Of a DNA stretch of 49,220 bases, positions 41,379 through 49,220 are shown piece after piece (position 1 is the stretch's first letter; each line of letters opens with the position of its first letter). The stretch spans positions 6,671 through 55,890 of the forward strand of contig DIAF01000047.1 in the NCBI GenBank assembly GCA_002414665.1, written 5' to 3'. Origin of the DNA: Halieaceae bacterium UBA5085 (GTDB lineage: Bacteria > Pseudomonadota > Gammaproteobacteria > Pseudomonadales > Halieaceae). The notes under the pieces are model-generated. The model saw only the letters and a list, made by a program, of their open reading frames with translations, had not been told where the DNA came from and ran no database searches. Position numbers and translations under genes: made by a program.

Positions 41379-42506
41379 ATGGCTTTTCTCCTCAGGAGCA
41401 TCCTGGCCACCCTGCTGTCAGGCTGCATCACCGTCGTTGCGGCGCCTACCTTCCAGCCGGCCCAGGCGCTGCCACCCGGGCACTGGGTGGATCACGGCGA
41501 GGCACTCTGTGACGTCGCCGCCGCGACGGCCGCGTATCTGGCACGCGGTAACGCCTACGATCCGGCTGCGATCCACGGCGGCACCACCGACTGGTTGCAG
41601 ACGCCACCCGAACGTATCCGCGCCACGCTGGACTTCGTCTGTGCGGTCCAGGCAGAAGATGCGCGCCTGGGGCGCCCCTCGCGCCTTGCCGACCCGGCGT
41701 TTGTACAGCGCCATTTCGAACTCCTGCGCTGGCAGCCGGATCGTGCGCGAGCGGCGCAGCTGGCCAGCGGCAAGCCACTGCTGCAGAACCTGCCGGCGGA
41801 GCGGCTGCTGATGACCAAGTACTACGTGCGCGTGGCTTCAGGCAGCGAACGGCCATCGGCCGCCACGCCCCACGCGCTCTATGGCCTGCCCCACGATGAA
41901 GCCCTGTTGACCCTGGACGCGGCGGACGCACTGGGCAGCGCCATCACCCGCTTCCAGTTCGGCAAGCAGGCCATCGTCGCGCAGGAGACAAACGCCGCGA
42001 CCGCCAACGCCATGGCCGAGCGCGCGCCACCGCTGATCTGGCTGAGCCGCGCCGACCTGGAAGGTGCCCTGCTGCAGGGCACTGCGGTGGTCGAGGGCGC
42101 CAACGGCCAGAAACGCTACTTTAACGTGCACCGCAATAACGGCGTTGCCTACGACCGCACGCGCAAACCCGAGGAGCAGGAGCGCTACTGGTTTTTCAAG
42201 GAGGTACCGGGTGTGCTCGGCTATGGCAAGGATGCCGACTACAAGATTCGTGTGCAGCCGCTGGTCACGGTGGCGGGGGACATTTTCCAGCTCGGCCTTG
42301 GGCGCCTGGTGCTGCTGCGCACCGAGGAATCGGGCCAGCCCACCTACCGCCTGAATGTGATGGCGGACACCGGCGGCGCTTTTCATGACAATCTGTACCA
42401 GCTCGACTGGCTGAGCGGCTACTACCGCGATTGGGCAGGGTATCATGCAGCGAATCGCCACATTGGCGACTATGCCGACGCCTGGCTACTGCTGAAACGG
42501 GAGTAA
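41379..42506 (+). CDS. Secreted protein with a C-terminal 3D/MltA-like double-psi barrel
   Basis: A 375-residue exported protein with signal MAFLLRSILATLLSG. The last ~150 residues contain NGVAYDRTRKPEEQERYWFF, LVTVAGDIFQLGLGRLVLL, and VMADTGGAFHDNLYQLDWLS. The ADTGGAF segment and nearby aspartates resemble the 3D domain of MltA-type lytic transglycosylases. The N-terminal 180 residues have no recognised fold. A cell-wall role is plausible, but no catalytic test is possible from sequence. It follows the MAPEG gene by 9 bases and probably shares its transcript. Confidence 0.6.
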   Translation: MAFLLRSILATLLSGCITVVAAPTFQPAQALPPGHWVDHGEALCDVAAATAAYLARGNAYDPAAIHGGTTDWLQTPPERIRATLDFVCAVQAEDARLGRPSRLADPAFVQRHFELLRWQPDRARAAQLASGKPLLQNLPAERLLMTKYYVRVASGSERPSAATPHALYGLPHDEALLTLDAADALGSAITRFQFGKQAIVAQETNAATANAMAERAPPLIWLSRADLEGALLQGTAVVEGANGQKRYFNVHRNNGVAYDRTRKPEEQERYWFFKEVPGVLGYGKDADYKIRVQPLVTVAGDIFQLGLGRLVLLRTEESGQPTYRLNVMADTGGAFHDNLYQLDWLSGYYRDWAGYHAANRHIGDYADAWLLLKRE

Positions 42507-42551
42507 GTTGCAGTCCGGCCCGGCCCGCATCAAACAACGTCAGGAGGTTGT

Positions 42552-43409
42552 ATGGAGTACTGGCTGGCCTGGTTTCACGAAGGTAACGACCAGGTAAAAC
42601 AGGTTGCCGCGGCGGCGGAAAAAATGGGCTATGCCGGCATTGCGGTGTCGGACCACGTGGCCATTCCCCGCGACTACAGGTCTGTGCACCCCTCCGGGCA
42701 GCGCCATATCCACGCCCACACCCGTTTTCCCGACCCCATGATCACCATCGCCACCATGGCTGCAGTCACCGAGCGCCTGCGCTTCATGACCTACGTCTAT
42801 GTACTCACCATGCGCGAGCCTTTCAGCGCAGCGAAACAGGCGGCGACCCTCGCCATGCAGACCGACAACCGTTTCGTGTTCGGTGTCGGGGCCGGCTGGT
42901 GCGAAGACGAGATTGCCGTGCTCGGCCACGACCCGCGCAACCGCGGCAAGCGCATGGACGCGATGCTGGACGTGATGCAGGACTTCTGGGAAGACGGCAT
43001 GGCGGAAGCGGACAACGCCTTCTACCGCTTCCCGCCCACGGGGCAGTTCCCGGTACCCGGTAAAGTACCGGTGTGGATTGGCGGCAAATCACCTGCTGCC
43101 CTGCGCCGTGCAGCACGCCACGATGGCTGGATGGGGATGAACTACCCGATGGCGGAGATCCGCGAGCTGCTGGATCGGCTCAACGCCGAGCGCGCAAGCG
43201 TCGAGGCGGAACGCGGTGCAGGGCCCTTCGGCCGCTTCGTGATGCCACAGACCGAGCCGGACCCCGGCATCTATCACCAGCTTGAGGACTGGGGCATCGA
43301 CGGCACCATCGCCATGGCCTGGACCGTCGACGACCCGGCCTTCCACGGGCTGGAGGCCAAGCTGGAAGCGATGGAGCAGTTTGCCGACCGCTTCATCAAA
43401 CCGCGCTGA
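42552..43409 (+). CDS. Luciferase-like (LLM class) flavin-dependent oxidoreductase
   Basis: A 285-residue TIM-barrel oxidoreductase. AAEKMGYAGIAVSDHVAIP is the N-terminal segment, MTYVYVLTMREPFSAAKQAA a core helix, NRFVFGVGAGWCEDEIAVLG the conserved flavin-binding loop, and VPVWIGGKSPAALRRAARHD the C-terminal barrel motif. In actinobacteria such enzymes use F420, but gammaproteobacteria usually supply FMN, so the cofactor is unclear. AGGAGG precedes the ATG. It is 8 bases upstream of an epoxide hydrolase-like gene, so both may act on one oxygenated substrate. Confidence 0.88.
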   Translation: MEYWLAWFHEGNDQVKQVAAAAEKMGYAGIAVSDHVAIPRDYRSVHPSGQRHIHAHTRFPDPMITIATMAAVTERLRFMTYVYVLTMREPFSAAKQAATLAMQTDNRFVFGVGAGWCEDEIAVLGHDPRNRGKRMDAMLDVMQDFWEDGMAEADNAFYRFPPTGQFPVPGKVPVWIGGKSPAALRRAARHDGWMGMNYPMAEIRELLDRLNAERASVEAERGAGPFGRFVMPQTEPDPGIYHQLEDWGIDGTIAMAWTVDDPAFHGLEAKLEAMEQFADRFIKPR

Positions 43410-43417
43410 GCGCCACG

Positions 43418-44485
43418 GTGACCGCAATGGAAGATGGCAGTGTGGTCCTTGGTGACCTGACCTTGCATTACGTCGAGTGTCGCGGCCGGGCGGACCAACC
43501 CTGGGTGATTTTCTGCCACGGCTTCCCGGGGCTCGCCTACAGCTGGCGTCACCAGCTACCGGCCATCGCCAGCGCGGGCTTCAATGCCGTGGCCTTTGAC
43601 CAGCGCGGCTATGGCCGCTCCAGCCGCCCCACAGACCCCGCGCTGTACGACAGCGAACACACCGTCGGCGATGTACTGGGGCTGATGGATCACCTGGGGC
43701 TGGCGCGTGCGGTACTGGTGGGGCACGACTTCGGCGCGGCGCAGGTCTACAACGTGGCGGTACGTCACCCGGACCGGGTCATGGCGGTTGCAGGTGTCGC
43801 CTGTCCCTACGATTTCGACCTCGCCGGGCGCGGCGGCGCCGGCGCCAACCCGCCCCCGGGCACGGAATACCCGCGTGCCTTCGCCCGCCCGGATAAAGCA
43901 CCGAGCGCCTGCTTCGCCGAGGTTGCGGCACAGCACTTCTACCACATGCACTACTACCAGCAGCCGGAACGGCCGGAGCGCGAGCTGGCACGCGACCCGC
44001 GACTGTTCCTGACCCGCCTGTTCTGGGCGCTGTGTGCGGACGGTCACCTGCTGGACTGGACCCGTTTCTCCACCGAGGGCAACAGCTACCTCGATGTGCT
44101 CGCGGACCCGTCGATACCCCTGCCCTGGCCGTGGATGACGGAACAGGACATGCAGACCTACGTTGACGAATTCACCCGCTGCGCGCCAGGCCTGGAGTTC
44201 ATCGGTGGCATCAACTCCTACCGGGTCGCAGACCGCAACTGGGAGATTGGCCGGAAATGGGCAGATGCCAGGGTGACGCCGCCGTCCCTGTTCATCGCCG
44301 GCAGCAAAGACCCGGTACTGCAGATGATTGGCGACGATGCGCTCGCCGTACTGGCGCAGCGGTCCAGCGACCTGCGGGGTATCGAGCTGATTCCGCAAGC
44401 AGGCCACTTCGTGCAGCAGGAACAGCCCGACGCATTCAACCGGGCGCTATTGCGATTTCTGGACACGCTAACCGCCGGGACGTAA
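43418..44485 (+). CDS. Alpha/beta hydrolase, epoxide hydrolase-like
   Basis: A 355-residue hydrolase with the oxyanion loop FCHGFPGLAYSWRHQL, the DQRGYGRSSRP motif, and nucleophile D104 in VLVGHDFGAAQVYN. Asp rather than Ser at the nucleophile elbow and the RPT segment place it with epoxide hydrolases and haloalkane dehalogenases, and the catalytic His is in PQAGHFVQQEQP. It is somewhat longer than typical because of a large cap (GGAGANPPPGTEYPRAFA). It starts at GTG 43418, with an alternative ATG at 43427. Its end is 12 bases from the convergent MFS gene. Confidence 0.88.
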   Translation: MTAMEDGSVVLGDLTLHYVECRGRADQPWVIFCHGFPGLAYSWRHQLPAIASAGFNAVAFDQRGYGRSSRPTDPALYDSEHTVGDVLGLMDHLGLARAVLVGHDFGAAQVYNVAVRHPDRVMAVAGVACPYDFDLAGRGGAGANPPPGTEYPRAFARPDKAPSACFAEVAAQHFYHMHYYQQPERPERELARDPRLFLTRLFWALCADGHLLDWTRFSTEGNSYLDVLADPSIPLPWPWMTEQDMQTYVDEFTRCAPGLEFIGGINSYRVADRNWEIGRKWADARVTPPSLFIAGSKDPVLQMIGDDALAVLAQRSSDLRGIELIPQAGHFVQQEQPDAFNRALLRFLDTLTAGT

Positions 44486-44497
44486 CGCGCTGCGCGG

Positions 44498-45799
44498 TCA
44501 GTCCTGAACGCGCTCCAGGTCGCCCGGGAAGGCCACACCGGCACGCCAGTAGTGCCAGGCGGCCCACACATTGGCCAGCGAACAGATCAGCAGCGCCCAG
44601 CGCAGTGAGTGCACCCCGAAGTCTGCGGCCAGCAGATCGCTGATCAGCCCGACCACCGAAGGGCCCAGCGCCAGCCCGATGATATTGATCACAAACAGCA
44701 GAATGGCCGAGGCCACGCTGCGCATGCGCAGACCCACCAGGGTCTGGGTCTGGGCGAAGGTGGTGGCCTGGTAGAAGTTGCCCAGCATCACCGGCAGCAC
44801 CATCAGCAACAGCACCGCGCGAATGTCATCCAGCACAAACACGAACACCCCGGCGGGCACGGAAATCAGCAGTGCAACCGCCACGATCCACAGATACCAG
44901 CGTGCATCGCGGGCGCCAAAATGGTCCGCCAGACGCCCGCCGAGCACAATGCCAATGCCGCCGGGAATTCCGAATATCAGGCCCAGCCAGGTACCGATCT
45001 CACCCGAGGACATACCGTGGGAGCGTGCCAGGAACGCGGCGGACCAGGAAATCAGGCCGTAGCCCACAAACGCGGTGATACCCCCGCCGAGGGCCATGTG
45101 CACAAAGGAGCGACGCGCGAGCAGGTAGCGAAACACGCTACCGATGGCGGGCTGGCGGCCGGGCGCGGTCACGCGGGTCTCCGACATGCCGCGGGCCGGC
45201 TCACGCACGGTGAAACGAATCACCAGCGCCAGCACAATGCCCGGAATGCCCACCACGAAGAATGCCACGCGCCAGCCGAACCACTCGTTCATCCAGCCCC
45301 CGACGAAAAACCCGAACAGGATGCCAATCGGGATTCCCAGAGAATAAATGCCCAGTGCAGTGGCCCGCTCACTGGCCGGGTAATAGTCCGCCAGCATGGA
45401 GTGCGCGGGGGGCGAGCACCCGGCCTCCCCAACCCCGACGCCAATGCGATAGGCGAGTAGTTGCCAGTAATTCTGCGCCAGCCCCTGGGCCGCGGTGAAT
45501 ACGCTCCAGATACCCACCGCGGCAGCGATCAGGTTACGACGATTGGCACGATCCGCGTAGCGCGCGATGGGAATGCCCATCAGCGTATAGAACACAGCAA
45601 ACCCGAGGCCGGTCAGCAGCCCCATGGCGGTGTCGCTGACACCCAGTTCCAGGCGAATGGGCTCCACCAGTATCCCGAGAATCTGGCGGTCGATGAAATT
45701 GAAGGTGTAGGCAATGACCAGGATGGTCAGAACGTAGCGTCGCGTTCCCGCTGAAAACAGCGAAGACGCAGCGCCGGTAGCGGGCGGTGCTTCAGCCAC
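44498..45799 (-). CDS. MFS transporter
   Basis: A 433-residue major facilitator with about 12 helices. VLTILVIAYTFNFIDRQILG is TM1 with the Asp-Arg pair, and LMGIPIARYADRANRRNLIA is the loop 2-3 signature (G-x-x-x-D-R-x-x-R type). The pattern resembles anion:cation symporter and Spinster-like MFS subfamilies. A GTG start at 45799 is chosen because AAGGAG is 7 bases upstream, whereas the frame extends to 45913 without one. It is divergent from the SDR gene. Substrate unknown. Confidence 0.88.
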   Translation of the reverse strand: MAEAPPATGAASSLFSAGTRRYVLTILVIAYTFNFIDRQILGILVEPIRLELGVSDTAMGLLTGLGFAVFYTLMGIPIARYADRANRRNLIAAAVGIWSVFTAAQGLAQNYWQLLAYRIGVGVGEAGCSPPAHSMLADYYPASERATALGIYSLGIPIGILFGFFVGGWMNEWFGWRVAFFVVGIPGIVLALVIRFTVREPARGMSETRVTAPGRQPAIGSVFRYLLARRSFVHMALGGGITAFVGYGLISWSAAFLARSHGMSSGEIGTWLGLIFGIPGGIGIVLGGRLADHFGARDARWYLWIVAVALLISVPAGVFVFVLDDIRAVLLLMVLPVMLGNFYQATTFAQTQTLVGLRMRSVASAILLFVINIIGLALGPSVVGLISDLLAADFGVHSLRWALLICSLANVWAAWHYWRAGVAFPGDLERVQD

Positions 45800-45933
45800 G
45801 TCGAGGCTCCTTTTATTATTGCCTGACAGACTATGTGCACAGCGCGCACGGCGCAAGTGCTGTGGGCGCTGATAGTGGCCAGAACGCCAGTCGATGCGTA
45901 TCCTGCCCCGCATTCATCAAAAAGGAAAACCCT

Positions 45934-46746
45934 ATGTCACCCAGAGTTGCCGTTATTACCGGCGCCGCCAGCGGTATCGGGCGCGCCATCGCTCAGCGCT
46001 GTGCAGGCCAGGGCATGACCGTGGTGCTTGCAGACATCAACGCTGCCCGGCTGGCCGATGCCGAGTCTTTTATCGGACGCGCCGGCGGCGACCTGTACAG
46101 CCGCGTCACCGACGTCAGTTGTGCCGATTCCGTCGAGGCTCTTGCGCAGGACGTTTTCGCACGCTACGGGCAGGTAAACCTGTTGTGCAACAATGCCGGC
46201 GTGCTGCAAACCGGGGTGTGCTGGGAAGAACCGGCCCCTTCCTGGCGCCGCGCCATGGATATCAACTTCATGGGCGTATTGCATGGGGTATCAAGCTTTG
46301 TGCCGCGCATGCTGGAACAGGCGCAACCTGCCCACATTGTGAATACCGGCTCCCTCGGCGCACTGCTTGCGGCGCCCCTGATGGGGCCCTACACGGTCTC
46401 GAAAATGGCCGTGCGCGGCTTGACCGAAACTCTGCATTACGAACTGCGCAGTATCGGTGCGTCTGTCGGCGTCTCGCTGCTTTGCCCAGGCCCCATCGAA
46501 ACCTCCATGGCCGCATCCGCCGCCGGACGCGAACACCCCTCCCCCACAGCCCGGGCACTGATGACCGAACTGATGAGTGAGGATATTGTGCCCATGTCGC
46601 CCGAAGACTGCGCGGAGATCGTGCTCGAAGCCGTCGCCGAGGGCCGCTTCTGGATTTTCACCCACCCGGAGTTCAAGCGCTACTACCTTGCGCTGGCGGA
46701 TGAACTGGTTGCCGAGCGCAACCCGCAATACCGTACTGCCTGGTAA
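45934..46746 (+). CDS. Short-chain dehydrogenase/reductase
   Basis: A 270-residue classical SDR. The coenzyme motif is VITGAASGIGRAIAQR, NNAGVLQTG marks the central strand, and the catalytic segment is VNTGSLGALLAAPLMGPYTV followed by SKMA (Tyr-x-x-x-Lys). AAAAGGA precedes the ATG at 45934, and upstream frame codons are not credible. It is divergent from the MFS gene, with about 130 bases between them, and convergent with the small gene at 46759. The substrate class cannot be fixed. Confidence 0.9.
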   Translation: MSPRVAVITGAASGIGRAIAQRCAGQGMTVVLADINAARLADAESFIGRAGGDLYSRVTDVSCADSVEALAQDVFARYGQVNLLCNNAGVLQTGVCWEEPAPSWRRAMDINFMGVLHGVSSFVPRMLEQAQPAHIVNTGSLGALLAAPLMGPYTVSKMAVRGLTETLHYELRSIGASVGVSLLCPGPIETSMAASAAGREHPSPTARALMTELMSEDIVPMSPEDCAEIVLEAVAEGRFWIFTHPEFKRYYLALADELVAERNPQYRTAW

Positions 46747-46758
46747 AGCCGCTAGCGC

Positions 46759-47049
46759 CTATTTCGGCGTCAGCGTGATGTCGATATTGCCGCTGATACT
46801 CAGTTTCATGCCCGCGGCCTCGGCTTCCTCCACCAGTGCCGCGAGATCCGCCTTGGTCTGACGCAGCTCGTTGATACGTTTGACGCCGGCGGCGTCGGTC
46901 TCGCCAAACCGTTCACGCCGGCTCCAGTTGTTGCGCTGGTGGAAACTGATCTTGTCCTCGATCAGCGTCATCAGCAACTGGTTGGCCTCATCGGGGTAGA
47001 ACACGCCACTGATCAACCGAAAGCGTTGTGCGTCCAACTCGTCTGTCAT
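46759..47049 (-). CDS. Small conserved-looking hypothetical protein downstream of ilvD
   Basis: A 96-residue cytoplasmic-looking protein. Its helical centre (VFYPDEANQLLMTLIEDKIS) and basic segment (FHQRNNWSRRERFGETD) are followed by INELRQTKADLAALVEEAEA and a short strand tail (LSISGNIDITLTP). No known domain is recognised. ATG at 47049 is 10 bases after the ilvD stop, so it should be co-transcribed. A regulatory or assembly role cannot be argued from sequence. Confidence 0.7.
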   Translation of the reverse strand: MTDELDAQRFRLISGVFYPDEANQLLMTLIEDKISFHQRNNWSRRERFGETDAAGVKRINELRQTKADLAALVEEAEAAGMKLSISGNIDITLTPK

Positions 47050-47059
47050 GCTGAAGTCC

Positions 47060-48733
47060 TTACAGGTATTTGTCGGTGACCGCGCCTTCCGACGCTGAGG
47101 CCACGGTTTTTGCGAATTTTGCCAGCAGGCCGCGGGTGTAACGCGGTGCCGGGGGCTGCCAGCGCGCAAGGCGCGCGGCGATCTCATCCGCGCCCAGGGT
47201 GACATCAATCCGTGCGGCTTCCGCATCGATAACGATCTCGTCGCCATCCTCGACAATCGCCAGCGGACCGCCTTCACTGGCCTCCGGCGTGATATGGCCC
47301 ACCACAAAACCGTGGCTGCCACCGGAGAAGCGACCATCGGTGATCAGCGCCACATCCGCACCCAGGCCCTTGCCCATCAGCGCCGACGTGGGGCTCAACA
47401 TCTCCCGCATGCCCGGGCCGCCGCGAGGCCCCTCGTAACGAATCACCACCACATCGCCCTTCACCACGCGGCCGTCGAGAATGGCCTGCAGGGATTCTTC
47501 CTCCGAATGGAACACACGCGCCGTGCCCTGGAAGCGCAGGCCTTCCTTGCCGGTAATTTTCGCGACCGAGCCCTCTGGCGCGAGGTTGCCGCGCAGAATC
47601 ATCAGGTGGCTGTTGCGCTTGATGGGGTTATCGAAGGCGCGGATGATGTCCTGCGACTCGGGGTACGGGGCCACGCCGGCCAGATTCTCGGCGAGTGTGT
47701 TACCCGTGACCGTGAGACAGTCGCCGTGCAACAAGCCCCGATCCAGGAGCATTTTCATCAGCGGCTGGATGCCGCCAATGGCAATCAGCTCCGACATCAT
47801 GTACTTGCCGCTGGGCCGGAGGTCCGCCAGCACCGGGACTTTTTCGCCGACGCGGACGAAATCATCCAGCGTCAGCTCCACCTGCGCCGCGTGCGCCATG
47901 GCGAGCAGATGCAGCACCGCATTGGTGGAACCACCCAGGGCGATGACGGTGGCGATGGCATTTTCGAAGGCCTCCCGCGTCATGATATCCGAGGGCTTGA
48001 TATCCCGCTCCAGCAGGGCGAGCACCGCAGCCCCCGCCTGCCGGCAATCTTCCGCCTTGGAGCGGGACACCGCCTCCTGGGCGGAGCTGTTGGGCAGGCT
48101 CATGCCCAGCGCTTCAATTGCCGACGCCATGGTGTTCGCGGTGTACATGCCACCGCAGGAGCCCGGGCCCGGGATCGCGGTCTCCTCAATCTGCTTGACC
48201 TGCAGCAGGTTCAGGTCGCCCCGAGCGTGCTGCCCCACAGCCTCAAACACCGAAATAATGTCGGTGTGGTTGGCGCCCGGCTGGATGGTGCCGCCGTAGA
48301 CAAACACCGCGGGACGATTGAGCCGTGCTATGCCAATCATGCAGCCCGGCATGTTCTTGTCACAACCACCCACGGCCACCAGGCCATCAAAGCCCTGGCA
48401 GCCGGCCACCGCCTCAATGGAATCCGCGATGATTTCCCGCGACACCAGCGAGTACTTCATGCCCTCGGTGCCATTGGCAATGCCGTCGGAAATGGTAATG
48501 GTATTGAACACCACACCCTTGCCGCCGGCCTCATCGGCACCCGCGCAGGCCTCGTCGGCCAGCGCGTTGATGTGCATGTTGCAGGGCGTGACCATGCTCC
48601 AGGTCGATGCGATGCCGATTTGCGGCTTGTGAAAATCCTCGTCGGTAAAGCCCACCGCGCGCAGCATGGCGCGGGCCGGGGCTTTCTCGATACCATCCAC
48701 AACAAGTGACGAGTGGCTACGTTTGTCTTTCAC
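47060..48733 (-). CDS. ilvD: Dihydroxy-acid dehydratase
   Basis: A 557-residue Fe-S enzyme of branched-chain amino acid synthesis, converting 2,3-dihydroxy-isovalerate or -methylvalerate to the 2-keto acid. Cluster ligand candidates are C51 (TPCNMHINALADEA), C124 (GCDKNMPGC) and C193 (GPGSCGGMYTANTM). VKDKRSHSSLVVDGIEKAPA is the usual N-terminus, so a GTG start at 48733 with GGAGG about 10 bases upstream is preferred to the upstream frame reaching 48832. The C-terminal GPRGGPGMREML and TDGRFSGGSHGFVVGH are conserved. Only ilvD and a small gene are present; ilvE and ilvA are not in the window. Confidence 0.97.
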   Translation of the reverse strand: MKDKRSHSSLVVDGIEKAPARAMLRAVGFTDEDFHKPQIGIASTWSMVTPCNMHINALADEACAGADEAGGKGVVFNTITISDGIANGTEGMKYSLVSREIIADSIEAVAGCQGFDGLVAVGGCDKNMPGCMIGIARLNRPAVFVYGGTIQPGANHTDIISVFEAVGQHARGDLNLLQVKQIEETAIPGPGSCGGMYTANTMASAIEALGMSLPNSSAQEAVSRSKAEDCRQAGAAVLALLERDIKPSDIMTREAFENAIATVIALGGSTNAVLHLLAMAHAAQVELTLDDFVRVGEKVPVLADLRPSGKYMMSELIAIGGIQPLMKMLLDRGLLHGDCLTVTGNTLAENLAGVAPYPESQDIIRAFDNPIKRNSHLMILRGNLAPEGSVAKITGKEGLRFQGTARVFHSEEESLQAILDGRVVKGDVVVIRYEGPRGGPGMREMLSPTSALMGKGLGADVALITDGRFSGGSHGFVVGHITPEASEGGPLAIVEDGDEIVIDAEAARIDVTLGADEIAARLARWQPPAPRYTRGLLAKFAKTVASASEGAVTDKYL

Positions 48734-48810
48734 GGTGATGCTGTCCTCCGGTTTTACTGGTTGAGTATACGCTGCAGACAAAAAACTGGCTTGGCGAGCC
48801 GACGCAACCC

Positions 48811-49220
48811 TCAGGGGTTGCACCAGGCGCAATACTGCGGGTCAGCGGTTGCCTGCGCGGGCGGCTCACGCTGCTCGTGCCGGCAGACCGTGCAGCAGCG
48901 TATGACGGTGAGCGGCAGCGAGGTGGGCGCGTCGCACTCGGCGCAGGGCAGCCCCGGCTCGAAACGGTGCTCCCAGAAGTCGGGGGCGGCACAAGCGGGA
49001 CACAGCGATTGCAGACGCTGGGCGAGCTGCTCCGCGGCCTGACGGATATAGGCTTGGCGCTCGGGGCAGTGCATGGCCCTGAGATCCGGCTCAATCATCA
49101 GCTTACCCGGATCGACACCCTGCATACGCGGCAACACTGTATCACGCAGCACGCGCAACACGGCTGCTGCGCCGCGCAACCCCTTGCTCACGCCCCCCGA
49201 GTGGCGAATGATCCAGCCCT
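48811..49220 (-). CDS. DUF6671 family protein, C-terminal part (runs off the window)
   Basis: The visible ~136 codons on the minus strand continue to the window edge without a stop; the first codons seen give GWIIRHSGGVSKGLRGAAAV, so the true start lies beyond 49220. A GTG at 49191 is in frame but probably internal. Features are IEPDLRAMHCPERQAYIRQA followed by four CxxC-type pairs (CPAC, CAEC, CTVC, CAWC) suggesting two zinc sites. The pattern matches DUF6671. Function unknown. Confidence 0.72.
   Translation of the reverse strand, partial: GWIIRHSGGVSKGLRGAAAVLRVLRDTVLPRMQGVDPGKLMIEPDLRAMHCPERQAYIRQAAEQLAQRLQSLCPACAAPDFWEHRFEPGLPCAECDAPTSLPLTVIRCCTVCRHEQREPPAQATADPQYCAWCNP

Overview
The window looks like a gammaproteobacterial chromosome, probably an aerobic, lipid-degrading marine lineage. 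Halieaceae or Spongiibacteraceae-like relatives fit best, but this is inferred from gene content and was not tested. Supporting traits are a tRNA-Arg with encoded CCA, a DUF1302/DUF1329/YCF48/RND cluster, PQQ dehydrogenases, periplasmic c-type cytochromes, acyl-CoA dehydrogenase and SDR genes, and GC-rich coding (by eye about 60-65%) with tightly overlapping genes. The first ~8 kb is clearly less GC-rich and differs in codon use.

Left part (1-11323): a genomic island. A tRNA-Arg(ACG) gene lies on the minus strand at 11247-11323, next to a tyrosine recombinase gene. The 14-base sequence CTGGTTCGTAGCCA, spanning its anticodon loop, recurs at 545-558, exactly where a ParE toxin gene loses its normal C-terminal half. 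The two copies bracket about 10.7 kb. Inside are a MarR regulator and a cytochrome P450 on the minus strand, divergent from an RND efflux pair and two hotdog thioesterases on the plus strand. A 1-kb hairpin-rich non-coding stretch follows, then a recombination module (small integrase, AlpA-like DNA-binding protein, large integrase). A ParD antitoxin with an operator-like palindrome lies just outside the left repeat.

Middle part (11388-22529): an AGPS-like flavoprotein coupled to a secreted protein, and an Ala/Asp-rich lipoprotein. Next is a compact minus-strand cluster of cupredoxin, CHASE/CACHE-like sensor with degenerate GGDEF and intact EAL, DUF3034 protein and lipidated truncated globin. 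A plus-strand run of overlapping genes follows (acyl-CoA dehydrogenase, HIT protein, SDR), then a HAD phosphatase and a convergent DUF4136 lipoprotein.

Oxidation and export part (22692-35041): three translationally coupled plus-strand genes encode periplasmic beta-propeller redox proteins: a cytochrome c/Vgb-like protein, a PQQ dehydrogenase, and a PVADH-like cytochrome-PQQ fusion. They converge with a four-gene minus-strand DUF1302-DUF1329-YCF48-RND cluster thought to build an envelope transport system for hydrophobic compounds.

Right part (35227-49220): a PNPOx-like flavoprotein, a UspA protein overlapping a Lon-like protease, a small secreted protein with a good terminator, and a class-C beta-lactamase-like hydrolase divergent from a MAPEG protein and a secreted 3D-domain-like protein. 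Then come a luciferase-like oxidoreductase with an epoxide hydrolase-like enzyme, an MFS transporter divergent from an SDR, ilvD with a small downstream gene, and the 3' part of a DUF6671 gene running off the window.
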